Shown: in pieces, positions 1 through 8,825 of the stretch
Layout of the letters: every line of letters begins with the position of its first letter
Numbering within the stretch: the first letter of the stretch is position 1
Translations under genes and position numbers: made by a program
The notes under the pieces: model-generated
What the model saw: the letters and a program-made list of their open reading frames with translations, nothing else
What the model was told of the DNA's origin: nothing
Databases searched by the model: none
Origin: Runella sp. SP2
GTDB lineage: Bacteria; Bacteroidota; Bacteroidia; Cytophagales; Spirosomataceae
Length of the DNA stretch: 64,000 bases
Assembly (NCBI RefSeq): GCF_003711225.1
Contig: NZ_CP031030.1
Span: 2,666,001-2,730,000 of the forward strand
Direction of reading: 5' to 3'

Positions 1-64
1 CAGGGTTGTAAATCGAACGCTAAAAACGCAAAAATTTCGTTTAAGTAACTAAAAATAATTACGC

Positions 65-72
65 TATTTTTG
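65..72 (+). promoter_or_regulatory. -7 promoter element for the first DUF4369 gene
   Basis: TATTTTTG matches the Bacteroidota sigma-70 -7 consensus TAnnTTTG and lies 24 bases before the ATG at 97, giving a short leader. No clear -33 TTG is seen at the expected distance. Positions 1-64 are AT-rich with no visible gene. Confidence 0.5.
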
Positions 73-96
73 GGATTACAATAAAATAAAATCAAC

Positions 97-1524
97 ATGA
101 AATTTACGAGTACGCTTTTCTTTCTGCTTCTCTGCGTCTTCTACGGCGTGAATGGACAAAGTAATTATCGAATTGAAGGACAAGTGAAGAATTTTAAAAG
201 TGGTGATTGTATCTTGGCAAACTACTATGGAACGCAGATTTATGCCAAAGACACTGCCAAAATTGACCCCAACGGAAAGTTTGTTTTTGAAGGTGAAAAA
301 CCGCTATTGGGTGGTGTTTACGAAATCGTTTTTCCTGACCGCAAAAACTTATTTCGTGTATTAATCACTGATGACCAACAATTTAGCTTCCAATGCGATA
401 CCACTGATCTGATTTCAAGTACTAAGTTTTCTGGTAGCCGCGACAACGAGCTTTTTTATCAGTTTCAAAAGTTTATGCGGGAAAAAGACAACCAGTATAA
501 GCAATTGAAAGACAGCAAACTCCCCGAAACCGATAAGCGGTACAAAGATTTACAAGAGCAACGCAAAGCTTTTTATGATAAATTTATGAGTGACAACGAG
601 GGCACTTTTACGGTAAAATTGTTCAAAACGTCGGCTGACCCCGAAATTCCGCCCGCTCCCAAAAAAGCCAACGGGAAGGTGGACTCTTTGTGGATGTTTA
701 ACTATTACAAAGCCCACTTTTGGGATAGTTTTGACTTTGCCGATGAACGAATGATTCAGACACCCTTCCTTGAACAAAAACTCAAACGTTATTTCCAGGA
801 TTTGACGATTCAGTCGGAAGATTCTATTACCAAAGAAGCTGATTTTGTCGTTGGCAAGGCGATTGCGGGTAAGAAAAAGGACATTATTTCCTATTGTATT
901 TGGTATATCACTAACCAGTATGAAAACGCCAAAATTGTGGGAACCGAAGGCGTATTTGTCCACATGGGCGAAAAATACTACCTCACGGGTATCATGCCTG
1001 TCTCTGATACAAGTACCCTCAAAAACGTTCGTGATCGCATCAAGGTTTTAAAACCGCTTTTGGTCAACAAAGTGATTCCTGACATTGGGGTAATGAGCTA
1101 CCGCGCCGCCGACCGTCTTGAGTACATTCATGGTGTGAAAGCCGATTATCAAGTATTGTTTTTTTATTCACCGACCTGCGGGCACTGCCGCGAATCTGCC
1201 CCAAAACTAAAGGCATTGCAAGAAAAGCTTTATTCGCAAGGGGTAGAATTAATGACCATTTCGGTAGATGGCAGCGAAGATGAATGGCGGAAATTTATCA
1301 AAGAATTTAAGCTCGAAAACCTCATCAATGGTTACGGGTTGGTTGCTTCAAGGCAAGTAGTGTATCGCAACGACTACGATGTTTTTTCTACACCTACGAT
1401 TTATATTCTTGATAAATCGAAGAAAATCATTGCCCGCCGCCTTGGTGTTGAGGATATTGAGCCGTTTTTGAATGTTTACAAAAATCAAATTGCTCAGGAA
1501 CAGAAAAAAAGTAGCTCTAAATAG
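97..1524 (+). CDS. DUF4369/thioredoxin-like thiol-disulfide protein (paralog 1)
   Basis: A 475-aa secreted protein with an N-terminal signal peptide (about residues 1-20), a DUF4369-type beta-rich domain (about 22-120), a DUF5106-like helical middle and a C-terminal thioredoxin fold. The redox motif CGHC is at residues 361-364, and a cis-proline region (STPTIYILD) follows. Related Bacteroidota proteins are periplasmic TlpA/ResA-like thiol-disulfide oxidoreductases; the actual substrate cannot be told from sequence. The next gene is a close paralog with the same domain order, so this is a tandem duplication. The start is supported by the signal peptide and by a TAnnTTTG box just upstream. Confidence 0.85.
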   Translation: MKFTSTLFFLLLCVFYGVNGQSNYRIEGQVKNFKSGDCILANYYGTQIYAKDTAKIDPNGKFVFEGEKPLLGGVYEIVFPDRKNLFRVLITDDQQFSFQCDTTDLISSTKFSGSRDNELFYQFQKFMREKDNQYKQLKDSKLPETDKRYKDLQEQRKAFYDKFMSDNEGTFTVKLFKTSADPEIPPAPKKANGKVDSLWMFNYYKAHFWDSFDFADERMIQTPFLEQKLKRYFQDLTIQSEDSITKEADFVVGKAIAGKKKDIISYCIWYITNQYENAKIVGTEGVFVHMGEKYYLTGIMPVSDTSTLKNVRDRIKVLKPLLVNKVIPDIGVMSYRAADRLEYIHGVKADYQVLFFYSPTCGHCRESAPKLKALQEKLYSQGVELMTISVDGSEDEWRKFIKEFKLENLINGYGLVASRQVVYRNDYDVFSTPTIYILDKSKKIIARRLGVEDIEPFLNVYKNQIAQEQKKSSSK

Positions 1525-1531
1525 CTCGTTT

Positions 1532-1583
1532 CAACCTCCCGAAAGTTTTCAACCTCCCGAAAGTTTTGAACTTTCGGGAGGTT
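1532..1583. repeat. CCCGAAAGTTT palindrome, copy 1, with duplicated left arm
   Basis: An 18-base unit starting CAACCTCCCGAAAG is present twice in tandem (1532-1549 and 1550-1567). The second copy pairs perfectly over 15 bases (1551-1565) with 1569-1583, leaving a 3-base loop. A run of C follows, not T, so it is not a classical terminator. The core CCCGAAAGTT/AACTTTCGGG recurs at 24909-24943 and around the insertion sequence at 25632-27006. Confidence 0.85.
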
Positions 1584-1606
1584 CCCCCCCCCGTAACCTA
1601 CCTACA

Positions 1607-3016
1607 ATGAAAAAAATAACTTTACTTTTCATCAGCTATTTATTTTGCAGCTACGGCTGGGCACAAAGTGGCTACAAAATCGAAGGCACCATCAAAGGGC
1701 TCAAGCCAGGCGCTTATACCTTGGCTCACTATTTTGGGTATGACCAAACCATCACCAAAGATACCGCCCTTGTTGACGACAAAGGTGTTTTGAGCTTTAT
1801 GGGTTCAAAATCGCTACCAGAGGGACTTTACATGGTATTAAAACCCAATAAAAGCCGCTTACTTGATTTTATCATTGGTCCAGAACAGCACTTCTCATTT
1901 GTCAGCGATACATTAAGTGTTGTTGGAAATATGAAAATAGAAGGTTCTCCCGACAACGAGCGTTTTTTCAATTACCAACAAAAAATGCTTGGTTACTCCC
2001 AAGAACTAACCTTGGTGCAAGCCCAGGCAAAGGTGAGACAAGACATGATAAGTCAAGCAAAAATTGGTAATATTCGTCGCCAGATGTCCGAATATTATCA
2101 CCAGTTTGTCAAAGAAAACGCCGCTACCTTTACTGGAAAAATTTTGAGTGCTAGTAATGAAATTGCGCTTCCTACGCCTCCCAAACGTCCCGATGGCCGT
2201 CCTGATTCGGCTTGGTTGTTTAACTATTACCGTGCGCATTTTTGGGACAATTTTGATTTTAGTGACGAACGCCTCGTTCGTACGCCTTTTCTCCAACGCA
2301 AACTCGAACGCTACCTTCAAAACCTAACGTTTCCAGCGCCAGATTCACTCATTCAGGCGAGCGACTATGTGATCGGAAAAGCGCTGAAAGGTGGAAGCAA
2401 AGAAATGCAGGCCTATTGTATTTGGTATTTGACCAACCAAGCCGAAACCCCAAATACTGTTGGAGGCGATGCTGTGTTTGTACACTTGGCCGAAAAATAT
2501 TATTTAGGCGGTATTATGCCCATCACCGACTCCAGTACTGTGCAGAATATCCGCAGCAGGGTAGCAATTATGAAACCATTGCTCGTTGGCAAGCCCATGC
2601 CTGCACTTGCCCTCAGCGATACCGCAAGAATCAGTTTTAAACTAGCAGACATTCAATCGAAATACACCGTTGTGTTTTTCTATGACCCCGATTGTGGGCA
2701 TTGCCGACAGTCAACTCCCGAATTAAAACGTTTTTCGGAAAAATATTCATCCAGCGTTAAAGTTTTGGCAGTATCAGTAACGGGTTCGCCCGACAATTGG
2801 AAAAAATACATCCATGATTTTGGCGTAGGTGCATGGCGTCACGGGTATGATTTCAGTTTTAGGACTGATTTCCGCAAAGAATTTGACGTCGTAAACACGC
2901 CCATGGTGTATGTGTTAGACAAAGACAAGAAAATTATCGCTCGCAAGATGGCGGTAGAGCAACTAGATAGTTTCCTTGATTTCTACGAAGAACAATCGAA
3001 GCTTTCAAAGAAATAA
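1607..3016 (+). CDS. DUF4369/thioredoxin-like thiol-disulfide protein (paralog 2)
   Basis: A 469-aa secreted protein parallel to the preceding gene throughout: signal peptide ending near WAQSGYKIEG, DUF4369 domain, helical middle containing a RTPFLQRKLERYLQNLT segment, and a C-terminal thioredoxin fold with CGHC at residues 363-366 and cis-proline segment NTPMVYVLD. The frame stays open upstream to 1472, but that stretch crosses the palindromic repeat and overlaps the previous gene. The ATG at 1607 followed directly by a signal peptide is therefore the right start. It is probably a periplasmic reductase or isomerase; partner unknown. It may be cotranscribed with paralog 1 (82-base gap). Confidence 0.85.
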   Translation: MKKITLLFISYLFCSYGWAQSGYKIEGTIKGLKPGAYTLAHYFGYDQTITKDTALVDDKGVLSFMGSKSLPEGLYMVLKPNKSRLLDFIIGPEQHFSFVSDTLSVVGNMKIEGSPDNERFFNYQQKMLGYSQELTLVQAQAKVRQDMISQAKIGNIRRQMSEYYHQFVKENAATFTGKILSASNEIALPTPPKRPDGRPDSAWLFNYYRAHFWDNFDFSDERLVRTPFLQRKLERYLQNLTFPAPDSLIQASDYVIGKALKGGSKEMQAYCIWYLTNQAETPNTVGGDAVFVHLAEKYYLGGIMPITDSSTVQNIRSRVAIMKPLLVGKPMPALALSDTARISFKLADIQSKYTVVFFYDPDCGHCRQSTPELKRFSEKYSSSVKVLAVSVTGSPDNWKKYIHDFGVGAWRHGYDFSFRTDFRKEFDVVNTPMVYVLDKDKKIIARKMAVEQLDSFLDFYEEQSKLSKK

Positions 3017-3020
3017 GTTC

Positions 3021-3062
3021 AACAAAAACCCCCGCGAAATTAAAATCACGGGGGTTTTTGTT
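3021..3062. terminator. Bidirectional terminator between paralog 2 and hisS
   Basis: AACAAAAACCCCCGCGA is mirrored by TCACGGGGGTTTTTGTT, with an A run on one side and a T run on the other. The hairpin can therefore end transcription of both convergent genes. Confidence 0.85.
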
Positions 3063-3082
3063 AAGAATACAGCTAGTAACAG

Positions 3083-4444
3083 TTAGACAAACAACGCAAG
3101 AATCGCGGCCAAGTCTAATTTCTGTTGCTCTCCTGAGTGCATATTTTTGAGCGAGTACGTTCCCGTTTGAATTTCTTCTGAGCCAATGATAAGCACGTAA
3201 GGAATACGTTTACGGTCGGCATAATCGAATTGTTTTTTGAGTTTTGAGGCATCAGGATACAATTCTGCATTGATACCTGCCTCCCGCAATTGACGCAGAA
3301 CACCCAAGCCGTGCGCCTCAGCAGCAGCATCAAAATTGGTAATCATTACTTGGGTAGAAACCGACTGATTTTCGGGAAACAATTGAAGTTCTTCCATCAC
3401 ATCATAAATACGATCGACCCCAAACGAAATCCCCACCCCCGAAAGTCCAGGCATACCAAATGTCCCCGTTAGGTTGTCATAACGACCACCGCCCGAAATA
3501 CTTCCCATTTGTACACCGTTGGCTTTTACCTCAAAAATAGCCCCTGTATAGTAACTCAAACCGCGCGCGAGCGTCACGTCGAGCTCCATTTGCGGTGCAT
3601 TGAGGCCAAAGTGATTTACTTTATTCCAAACTTCTTCCAACTCAGTTACTCCTTTCGTACCAATTTCAGAATCAGCCAACCACGCTTTCAAGCGCTCAAA
3701 AATCGCTGATTGGTCGTTGGTTAGTTCATAAATGGGCTGAAGTTTGGCAATGGTTTCCGCCGAGAATCCCCGCGAGGCCAGCTCTTCTTCTACTTTTTCT
3801 TTTCCTATTTTATCCAATTTGTCGATGGCCACGCACATCGGCCCTTCCTGTCCTGGAGCGCCAATTACCTCAGCAATTCCGCTTAAAATCTTACGGTTAT
3901 TGATTTTTACCGTAAAATTTTCAACCCCCAAACCGCGCAATACTTCGTGAATCATCAACACAATTTCGGCTTCACACACCAACGAATCGGTACCTACCAC
4001 GTCGGCGTCACACTGATAGAACTCGCGGTAACGCCCACGTTGGGGGCGGTCAGCACGCCACACAGGTTGAATTTGATAACGTTTAAAAGGCATTACCAAA
4101 TCACTACGGTTCATCACCACAAATCGCGCGAAAGGCACGGTGAGATCGTATCGTAGTCCTTTTTCCGACACCTTGAGGGTCGTTTTTTTATACCCCTCTT
4201 GTAAGTCAGTTTCAGTAACTTTTTCAAGAAAATTACCTGAATTCAAGATTTTAAACAGCAATTGATCTCCTTCATCACCATATTTACCCATCAAAACGGA
4301 AAGGTTTTCGATAGAAGGTGTTTCGAGTGGTTGAAATCCATATCGCTGAAAAACACGGCGAATTGTATCAAAAATGTAATTACGCTTATTCATTTGCGCG
4401 GGGCCAAAGTCGCGCGTTCCACGGGCCAAAGAGGGTTTACTCAT
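3083..4444 (-). CDS. hisS: Histidyl-tRNA synthetase
   Basis: A class II aminoacyl-tRNA synthetase that charges tRNA-His with histidine in the cytoplasm. Visible signatures are the N-terminal ARGTRDFGP motif, the motif 2 arginine loop WRADRPQRGRYREFYQ, the histidine-binding LARGLSYYTGAIFE and motif 3 GVGISFGVDRIYDVM. A C-terminal anticodon-binding domain ends the protein. The length of 453 aa is normal. The frame extends nine codons further (MDYQLPTIT), but that part is made from the heptad repeat of the leader; MSKPSLARG at 4444 matches the usual start. Confidence 0.97.
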   Translation of the reverse strand: MSKPSLARGTRDFGPAQMNKRNYIFDTIRRVFQRYGFQPLETPSIENLSVLMGKYGDEGDQLLFKILNSGNFLEKVTETDLQEGYKKTTLKVSEKGLRYDLTVPFARFVVMNRSDLVMPFKRYQIQPVWRADRPQRGRYREFYQCDADVVGTDSLVCEAEIVLMIHEVLRGLGVENFTVKINNRKILSGIAEVIGAPGQEGPMCVAIDKLDKIGKEKVEEELASRGFSAETIAKLQPIYELTNDQSAIFERLKAWLADSEIGTKGVTELEEVWNKVNHFGLNAPQMELDVTLARGLSYYTGAIFEVKANGVQMGSISGGGRYDNLTGTFGMPGLSGVGISFGVDRIYDVMEELQLFPENQSVSTQVMITNFDAAAEAHGLGVLRQLREAGINAELYPDASKLKKQFDYADRKRIPYVLIIGSEEIQTGTYSLKNMHSGEQQKLDLAAILALFV

Positions 4445-4450
4445 TGTTAT

Positions 4451-4485
4451 AGTCGGTAGTTGATAGTCCACAGTCCATAGTGTAC
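4451..4485. repeat. Degenerate heptanucleotide repeat in the hisS leader
   Basis: Five consecutive 7-base units all begin with AGT on the + strand: AGTCGGT, AGTTGAT, AGTCCAC, AGTCCAT, AGTGTAC. They fill almost all of the space between the predicted hisS transcription start and its ATG. Confidence 0.6.
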
Positions 4486-4491
4486 TAACCG

Positions 4492-4499
4492 CAAAAGTA
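4492..4499 (-). promoter_or_regulatory. -7 promoter element for hisS
   Basis: Read on the minus strand this is TACTTTTG, a TAnnTTTG match 47 bases upstream of the chosen hisS start. The heptad repeat lies between the two. Confidence 0.5.
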
Positions 4500-4554
4500 G
4501 CGTCTCTGGCGAAAAAAAAGAGCGAAAGAGCTTACTTTTTTAAAAATGAATCCG

Positions 4555-4562
4555 TATTTTTG
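4555..4562 (+). promoter_or_regulatory. -7 promoter element for the 49-aa protein
   Basis: TATTTTTG matches TAnnTTTG and lies 46 bases before the ATG at 4609. The frame is open upstream through this box, which argues that the longer 70-aa reading is not the real protein. Confidence 0.55.
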
Positions 4563-4608
4563 CGGCTCATTTTACAAGAAACATACAATACATTTAGATA
4601 ATACGACA

Positions 4609-4758
4609 ATGGCAGTTACTAAACTTTTGCGTAAAAGTAAGCGCAACGTAATGATTCCACAGAACAAGCAAGTGTTAATGAAACAACGCAGCTGGAAACC
4701 AGAAATTAAGCGAGTGGACGTTGAAGCTATCAAGGCTGAGTTCGCCGCTAAAGCTTAA
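4609..4758 (+). CDS. Small basic conserved-looking protein, 49 aa
   Basis: A 49-aa lysine/arginine-rich protein starting MAVTKLLRKSKRN and ending VEAIKAEFAAKA. It has a basic N-terminal half and an acidic/helical C-terminal half. I do not recognise a named family; the composition suggests binding to RNA or the ribosome, which is inference only. The start is the ATG at 4609, downstream of a good -7 box. The stop codon overlaps by four bases the stop of the convergent membrane protein gene. It is shorter than most automatic gene-calling cutoffs and could easily be missed. Confidence 0.65.
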   Translation: MAVTKLLRKSKRNVMIPQNKQVLMKQRSWKPEIKRVDVEAIKAEFAAKA

Positions 4759-5111
4759 ACAATCTTGCCGCCTTGAGCGGCATTTTTCTTTTTCAGCGCA
4801 AGCTCTACCTCCTTTTGCATCTTTTTCAACTTTCGCCGCGTTTCTTGTCTGAATTGATATTGAATCCTAAATACAATTGCCTGACCAAAAAAGCAAAGCC
4901 CTGCATTGATGACCACCAAGCTGTAGGTTCCCATCATAAACCACTGACGAAAGGGGGCATTTGTATGCTTGAGGTGGCCTGCTTCACTAAAAACGCACAA
5001 GCCATAGCCAATCATTAATAGGCTGACAGGTGCCAAAATGTATGATTTTGTACGCGAACTCATGCGCTTGATGAGCTTTTTACCGGGCGGTTTCGATGTT
5101 TTTGGAATCAT
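4755..5111 (-). CDS. Small two-helix membrane protein, function unknown
   Basis: A 118-aa protein with a basic N-terminus (about residues 1-24), two hydrophobic helices (about 25-43, near SYILAPVSLLMIGYGL, and about 58-82, near MMGTYSLVVINAGLCF), and a basic coiled C-terminal tail rich in K and E. It is probably an inner membrane protein with its tail in the cytoplasm. No family is recognised. An alternative start at the methionine of MSSRTKSY would shorten it by about 16 residues. It is tail-to-tail with the 49-aa gene, with overlapping stop codons. Confidence 0.65.
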   Translation of the reverse strand: MIPKTSKPPGKKLIKRMSSRTKSYILAPVSLLMIGYGLCVFSEAGHLKHTNAPFRQWFMMGTYSLVVINAGLCFFGQAIVFRIQYQFRQETRRKLKKMQKEVELALKKKNAAQGGKIV

Positions 5112-5204
5112 CTTTGCTAGTGGTGTCGTAATTGGTTTTGGAATTATGGCGAAAAGTAAAAACTTTGCAGCACTTGTTGAATAAAAATTTGATAAAATTC
5201 ACGA

Positions 5205-5972
5205 ATGAAAGACGTTATTAGTTGGGTTTTGCGGCATATACCGCGTAAGTACTTGCAGTTGGTCAGTCACATTGGCGTACGCGTTTTGGCTATTTTTTAC
5301 AGTGGGAAGGGAGTTGAATGCAGTGTGTGCGGCAGCGAATTCCGAAAATTTTTACCTTATGGCCGCTCGGGGCGCGACAATGCCCTTTGTCCAAACTGCT
5401 TGTCGCTCGAACGCCACCGTTTGATGTATTTGTACCTCCAACGGAAAACCAACTTTTTCAAAGACAACCTCAAACTTCTTCACGTAGCTCCCGAATATTG
5501 TTTTATCGACCGTTTTGAACGTTTAAAAAACATAGACTACATCACTGCCGACATCGAATCGCCTTTGGCAAAGGTCAAAATGGACATCCACCAAATTCCA
5601 TTTGAGGACAACACCTTCGATGTGACTTTCTGTAACCACGTCATGGAGCACGTTGAGAATGACATCAAGGCCATGTCCGAGCTTTATCGGGTGCTCAAAC
5701 CTGGCGGCTGGGCCATTATTCAGTCGCCGCAAGACTGGTCGAGGGCTACCACGTTTGAAGACCCCAGCATTACCGACCCCAAAGAGCGTGAAAGGCTTTT
5801 TTGGCAAGATGACCACGTGCGCCTTTTTGGGCGTGATTACGGCCAACGTCTCGAAAAAGGTGGGTTTAAAGTAACCGAAGATCGTTTTGTGATGGATGAA
5901 CTTAGCAAAGAAGAAGCAAAACGTTTTGCCTTACCTGGTAGCGAGATTATCTATTTTTGCCAAAAAGTATAA
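5205..5972 (+). CDS. SAM-dependent class I methyltransferase with N-terminal zinc ribbon
   Basis: A 255-aa protein. Residues C39, C42, C62 and C65 form a CxxC...CxxC zinc-ribbon-like pair. A Rossmann-type methyltransferase follows: LLHVAPE in place of the usual glycine-rich motif I, DIHQIPFEDNTFDVTFCNHVMEH as the motif II/III region, and LYRVLKPGGWAII as the post-motif segment typical of Methyltransf_11. The substrate is unknown; the zinc ribbon is unusual for metabolite methylases and may help bind the target. It stands alone, followed by a strong terminator. Confidence 0.85.
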   Translation: MKDVISWVLRHIPRKYLQLVSHIGVRVLAIFYSGKGVECSVCGSEFRKFLPYGRSGRDNALCPNCLSLERHRLMYLYLQRKTNFFKDNLKLLHVAPEYCFIDRFERLKNIDYITADIESPLAKVKMDIHQIPFEDNTFDVTFCNHVMEHVENDIKAMSELYRVLKPGGWAIIQSPQDWSRATTFEDPSITDPKERERLFWQDDHVRLFGRDYGQRLEKGGFKVTEDRFVMDELSKEEAKRFALPGSEIIYFCQKV

Positions 5973-5990
5973 CCTAAACCGACAAGACAC

Positions 5991-6026
5991 AAAAGAGCCA
6001 CGGGAGAAGTCTCTCGTGGCTCTTTA
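5991..6026 (+). terminator. Rho-independent terminator after the methyltransferase
   Basis: AAAAGAGCCACGGGAGA pairs with TCTCTCGTGGCTCTTT around a short loop, and a T-rich tail follows. Confidence 0.85.
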
Positions 6027-6091
6027 ACTAGTAGAAATATTTCCTCTTCTAAACTCACAATAGAAAAGAAACAGTGTGGATTCTTAAAAAC

Positions 6092-6283
6092 TTATCTTAC
6101 CAATATATCCGTCTGCACCTCGTTCTTCTTCACATTTATTACACTTTTATCTTCCGGCAGCAGTAGTTGGTCAATGATACCACCATACTGTTGAATTTTG
6201 GATGGATTATAACGATTTATGACTTTTGGAATACGTCCTTTATTAGGGACGTCACAAATGTACTACGCCCGTATTAGAGACAT
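6092..6283 (-). pseudogene. Possible degraded gene fragment in a 350-base gap
   Basis: The gap 5973-6324 holds the terminator and otherwise no intact gene. On the minus strand an ATG at 6283 opens MSLIRA and is stopped by TAG. The same frame then stays open for about 56 codons to a TAA at 6092, through segments such as NKGRIPKVINRYNPSK and VQTDILVR. The composition looks coding and lacks low-complexity bias, so this may be a small protein broken by one nonsense change. No family is recognised; chance openness is possible. Confidence 0.3.
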
Positions 6284-6324
6284 ATTAAGGTTGGATTAGA
6301 ATTGCCTTAGAATTACCAAAAACT

Positions 6325-8685
6325 TTAAGGATGAATCATAACTTTCTGAGTAAGTTCACGGCCTTCAAACATTGCTTTGAGCCAGTACAAACCTGCTACT
6401 GCCTGCACAGTTATTCTGCCATTAGACTGATTTACAGGAACATCACGTCCTAACACATCATGAAGTTTTATTTGAGCTCGCTCCCACCCTGTCGGTAGTT
6501 TTAATTCAAACTCTCCCAAATTGGGGTTAGGGGAAATATGCAGTTCGGTTTCGGTCGTTCCGTCCACGCCCAACGGTAGCATTACCTCCACCGTTAACGG
6601 GGGCGATGTACGGCTGCATCCATCGCGGCTTACCTTCACCGAAAACGCGCCACTTTCGGCCGTTTCGTAGCTCGACGCCACCGCTCCCACGATTTCCTGT
6701 CCATTTTTTAGCCACTGATAGGTCAACCCTGCTCCTTCATTGGCTTGCAATTTGGCTTTATTGGGGGCATATACAGGTGGATTTGTCGCTAAAGTTGCGG
6801 AGGCATTGGGGGTTGATTTTATTTCAATGGTAGAAGAAAGTGAGCTTGTTCCACAAACTGAGTCAGCGACCATTACGCGATATACACCTTCGGTAGTGGT
6901 TTCAAAAGTAGATTGGCGATTGGTAATGATTGCCTGCCCGTCGCGCTGCCATTGGTAGGTCAAAAAGCCCAACGAATCGGAATTCGCTTCTAGTTTGACC
7001 GTTTGTCCTCCGCACAAAGATGGCGATGTAGTGGCTAACGTAGCCGTCAATTGGGTATAGCAAGGGCGCGTTATCTTGATAACCGAAGTACTGTAGCTAA
7101 CATTACTTTGATTTCCCATACTGGCATTTTTGCTCATCGTAATCACCTGAGAGGTCAGCAAGTACGCATCTTTTGTTTCTTTAGAGGGGTACGCCCCCGC
7201 CATAAACCGAACTTGATATGCAGGCTCTTCAACCGTTGCATTGATGGGTGTTTTCCAAAGTAATTTTCCTTCCTTCGTGTATTTGCTAAGGGTAAATGTA
7301 TTGACTACATCAAGATTCCACGCACCAAGAAAAGGACTGGCCGTTGAATTTTTTGTTGAAAATGTTTCAGTCAGCAGGACACCCCCGTCAACATCTTCGC
7401 TCACAACTGCCCGTGCACTTGCTCGGTTTATCGTCCACCCAATTTCACCTTGTGGATTAATGGCGTACAATTTATCCAACGTTGTCCCATAGAGCCAGCC
7501 ATTGCTTCCTTCCATCAAATGAAAAAGCGACAGCTTTGTTTTCTCAGCCCCCGTTGGCGAAAGAATTGTTAAATTATACTGATTTAAGTATTGGGTATAG
7601 GCAATGAAGTTCCCCGTCGATGTAATTTTTAACTGATCAATGTATAGAGGCATCTGATAACTCCACTCACGCGTCCCTGTTTTACTATATTTAGCAAAAA
7701 AAGTATTCAAAACATTACGACAATAAAGCACAAAACCATCATCGGCTGTTTTTTGAATTTCTACCCCCATATTATTATTCAAATTAGGAATCGAAATCAC
7801 CACTTCGTTTACTTTCGCACCCTCTCCTGAAAACGTCAATACCCGCCCCAAAGAATCGCGCTGCGTCAAAACATACCACTGTCCTTGCGTATCCGTTCCC
7901 ACTACTTTGGTGTACGTCAGTGGCGATTCGATGATGGCAGTCCACTTTTCGGTTCCGTTTCCAGTAATCACTTTCAAATCAGTCTGCTGGGAAATAATTG
8001 TGTTAAAATTATTGATATCCCGTACGGATTTTGAGCTGATAAACGCAGCTTCTTCACCGTGAAACATAGGAGTGACGGTAGCACTTGCGCGCCAAGTGGT
8101 TTCATTTTGAGTTCGGTTATAGTTGGCCGTAGCAACTGCCCAGATACGCTTTCCTTGCCCATCGTACCGAACAAGACTATCACTATAATCCCCTATTAGC
8201 GACGTGGTACTCATAATAAGTGCGCCATTTGACAGTGGGTTGACCGAACTAATATACGCTGGTTGCGATTGGGTAACCTTTCCTATCTCATCGAAATTAG
8301 GGGAATAATAGGTGCTGGTTGTATAAAACTTGTTGGTAGCCTCGTCCCAACCACCGCTTAATTTGGTTGAATATCCTTTTACAAAAGCCAAAGCGCCGCC
8401 TTGTGAAGGCACATAACTGCCTTCAGTTTTATAAAGACTATCGCGAACAATGCTCCTATAAACAATGGAGGTACTGCACCTAGAGGCACAAAGACGATAC
8501 GGAAAACTAAAAAGTATATTTCCGTTTGGCGTTGCCTTACTCACAGGCCACCCCAAGGCAACCTCGCCCAACAAAGAAGCTCCGTAGCCTTTTTCCCATT
8601 GTCGAGAAACTTCTAGGGATGACTGTGCCCAAACTGAGTAAATACTCAAAGCAACAAAGAGGGGGGTAAACAATAATCGTTTCAT
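6325..8685 (-). CDS. Secreted protein with Ig-like domains and T9SS type A sorting domain
   Basis: A 786-aa protein with a clear signal peptide (residues 1 to about 21, ending SVWAQS). A long N-terminal region is rich in W, Y and G with beta-propeller-like repeats. Two tandem Ig/PKD-like modules follow at about 540-620 and 625-705, each with a TYQW core. The C-terminus has LHISPNPNLGEFELKLP, LHDVLGRDV and AGLYWLKA, the classic por-secretion (type IX) sorting signal. The family is exported through the outer membrane by T9SS and anchored at the surface or released. The binding target is unknown. It is a single gene with no operon partner. Confidence 0.85.
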   Translation of the reverse strand: MKRLLFTPLFVALSIYSVWAQSSLEVSRQWEKGYGASLLGEVALGWPVSKATPNGNILFSFPYRLCASRCSTSIVYRSIVRDSLYKTEGSYVPSQGGALAFVKGYSTKLSGGWDEATNKFYTTSTYYSPNFDEIGKVTQSQPAYISSVNPLSNGALIMSTTSLIGDYSDSLVRYDGQGKRIWAVATANYNRTQNETTWRASATVTPMFHGEEAAFISSKSVRDINNFNTIISQQTDLKVITGNGTEKWTAIIESPLTYTKVVGTDTQGQWYVLTQRDSLGRVLTFSGEGAKVNEVVISIPNLNNNMGVEIQKTADDGFVLYCRNVLNTFFAKYSKTGTREWSYQMPLYIDQLKITSTGNFIAYTQYLNQYNLTILSPTGAEKTKLSLFHLMEGSNGWLYGTTLDKLYAINPQGEIGWTINRASARAVVSEDVDGGVLLTETFSTKNSTASPFLGAWNLDVVNTFTLSKYTKEGKLLWKTPINATVEEPAYQVRFMAGAYPSKETKDAYLLTSQVITMSKNASMGNQSNVSYSTSVIKITRPCYTQLTATLATTSPSLCGGQTVKLEANSDSLGFLTYQWQRDGQAIITNRQSTFETTTEGVYRVMVADSVCGTSSLSSTIEIKSTPNASATLATNPPVYAPNKAKLQANEGAGLTYQWLKNGQEIVGAVASSYETAESGAFSVKVSRDGCSRTSPPLTVEVMLPLGVDGTTETELHISPNPNLGEFELKLPTGWERAQIKLHDVLGRDVPVNQSNGRITVQAVAGLYWLKAMFEGRELTQKVMIHP

Positions 8686-8770
8686 AGTATAAATATTAAA
8701 AAACGGTGTAGGGAAATGTTACTATTTAATTAAATTAGACGCATTTCACAATAAAATGGTTGGAAAGTAC

Positions 8771-8804
8771 AAAAAAAAGAGCCGATTCCAAGGAATCGGC
8801 TCTT
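8771..8804 (-). terminator. Terminator of the RRM protein gene
   Basis: On the minus strand AGAGCCGATTCC pairs with GGAATCGGCTCT around a two-base loop, followed by a run of T. It lies 22 bases after the RRM stop codon. Confidence 0.9.
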
Positions 8805-8825
8805 GCTCTCAATATTGTTGTTAGC

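Noticed and set aside
1472-1606. Longer N-terminus for the second DUF4369 protein
   Set aside because: It runs through the palindromic repeat and overlaps the previous gene; the signal peptide starts at 1607.
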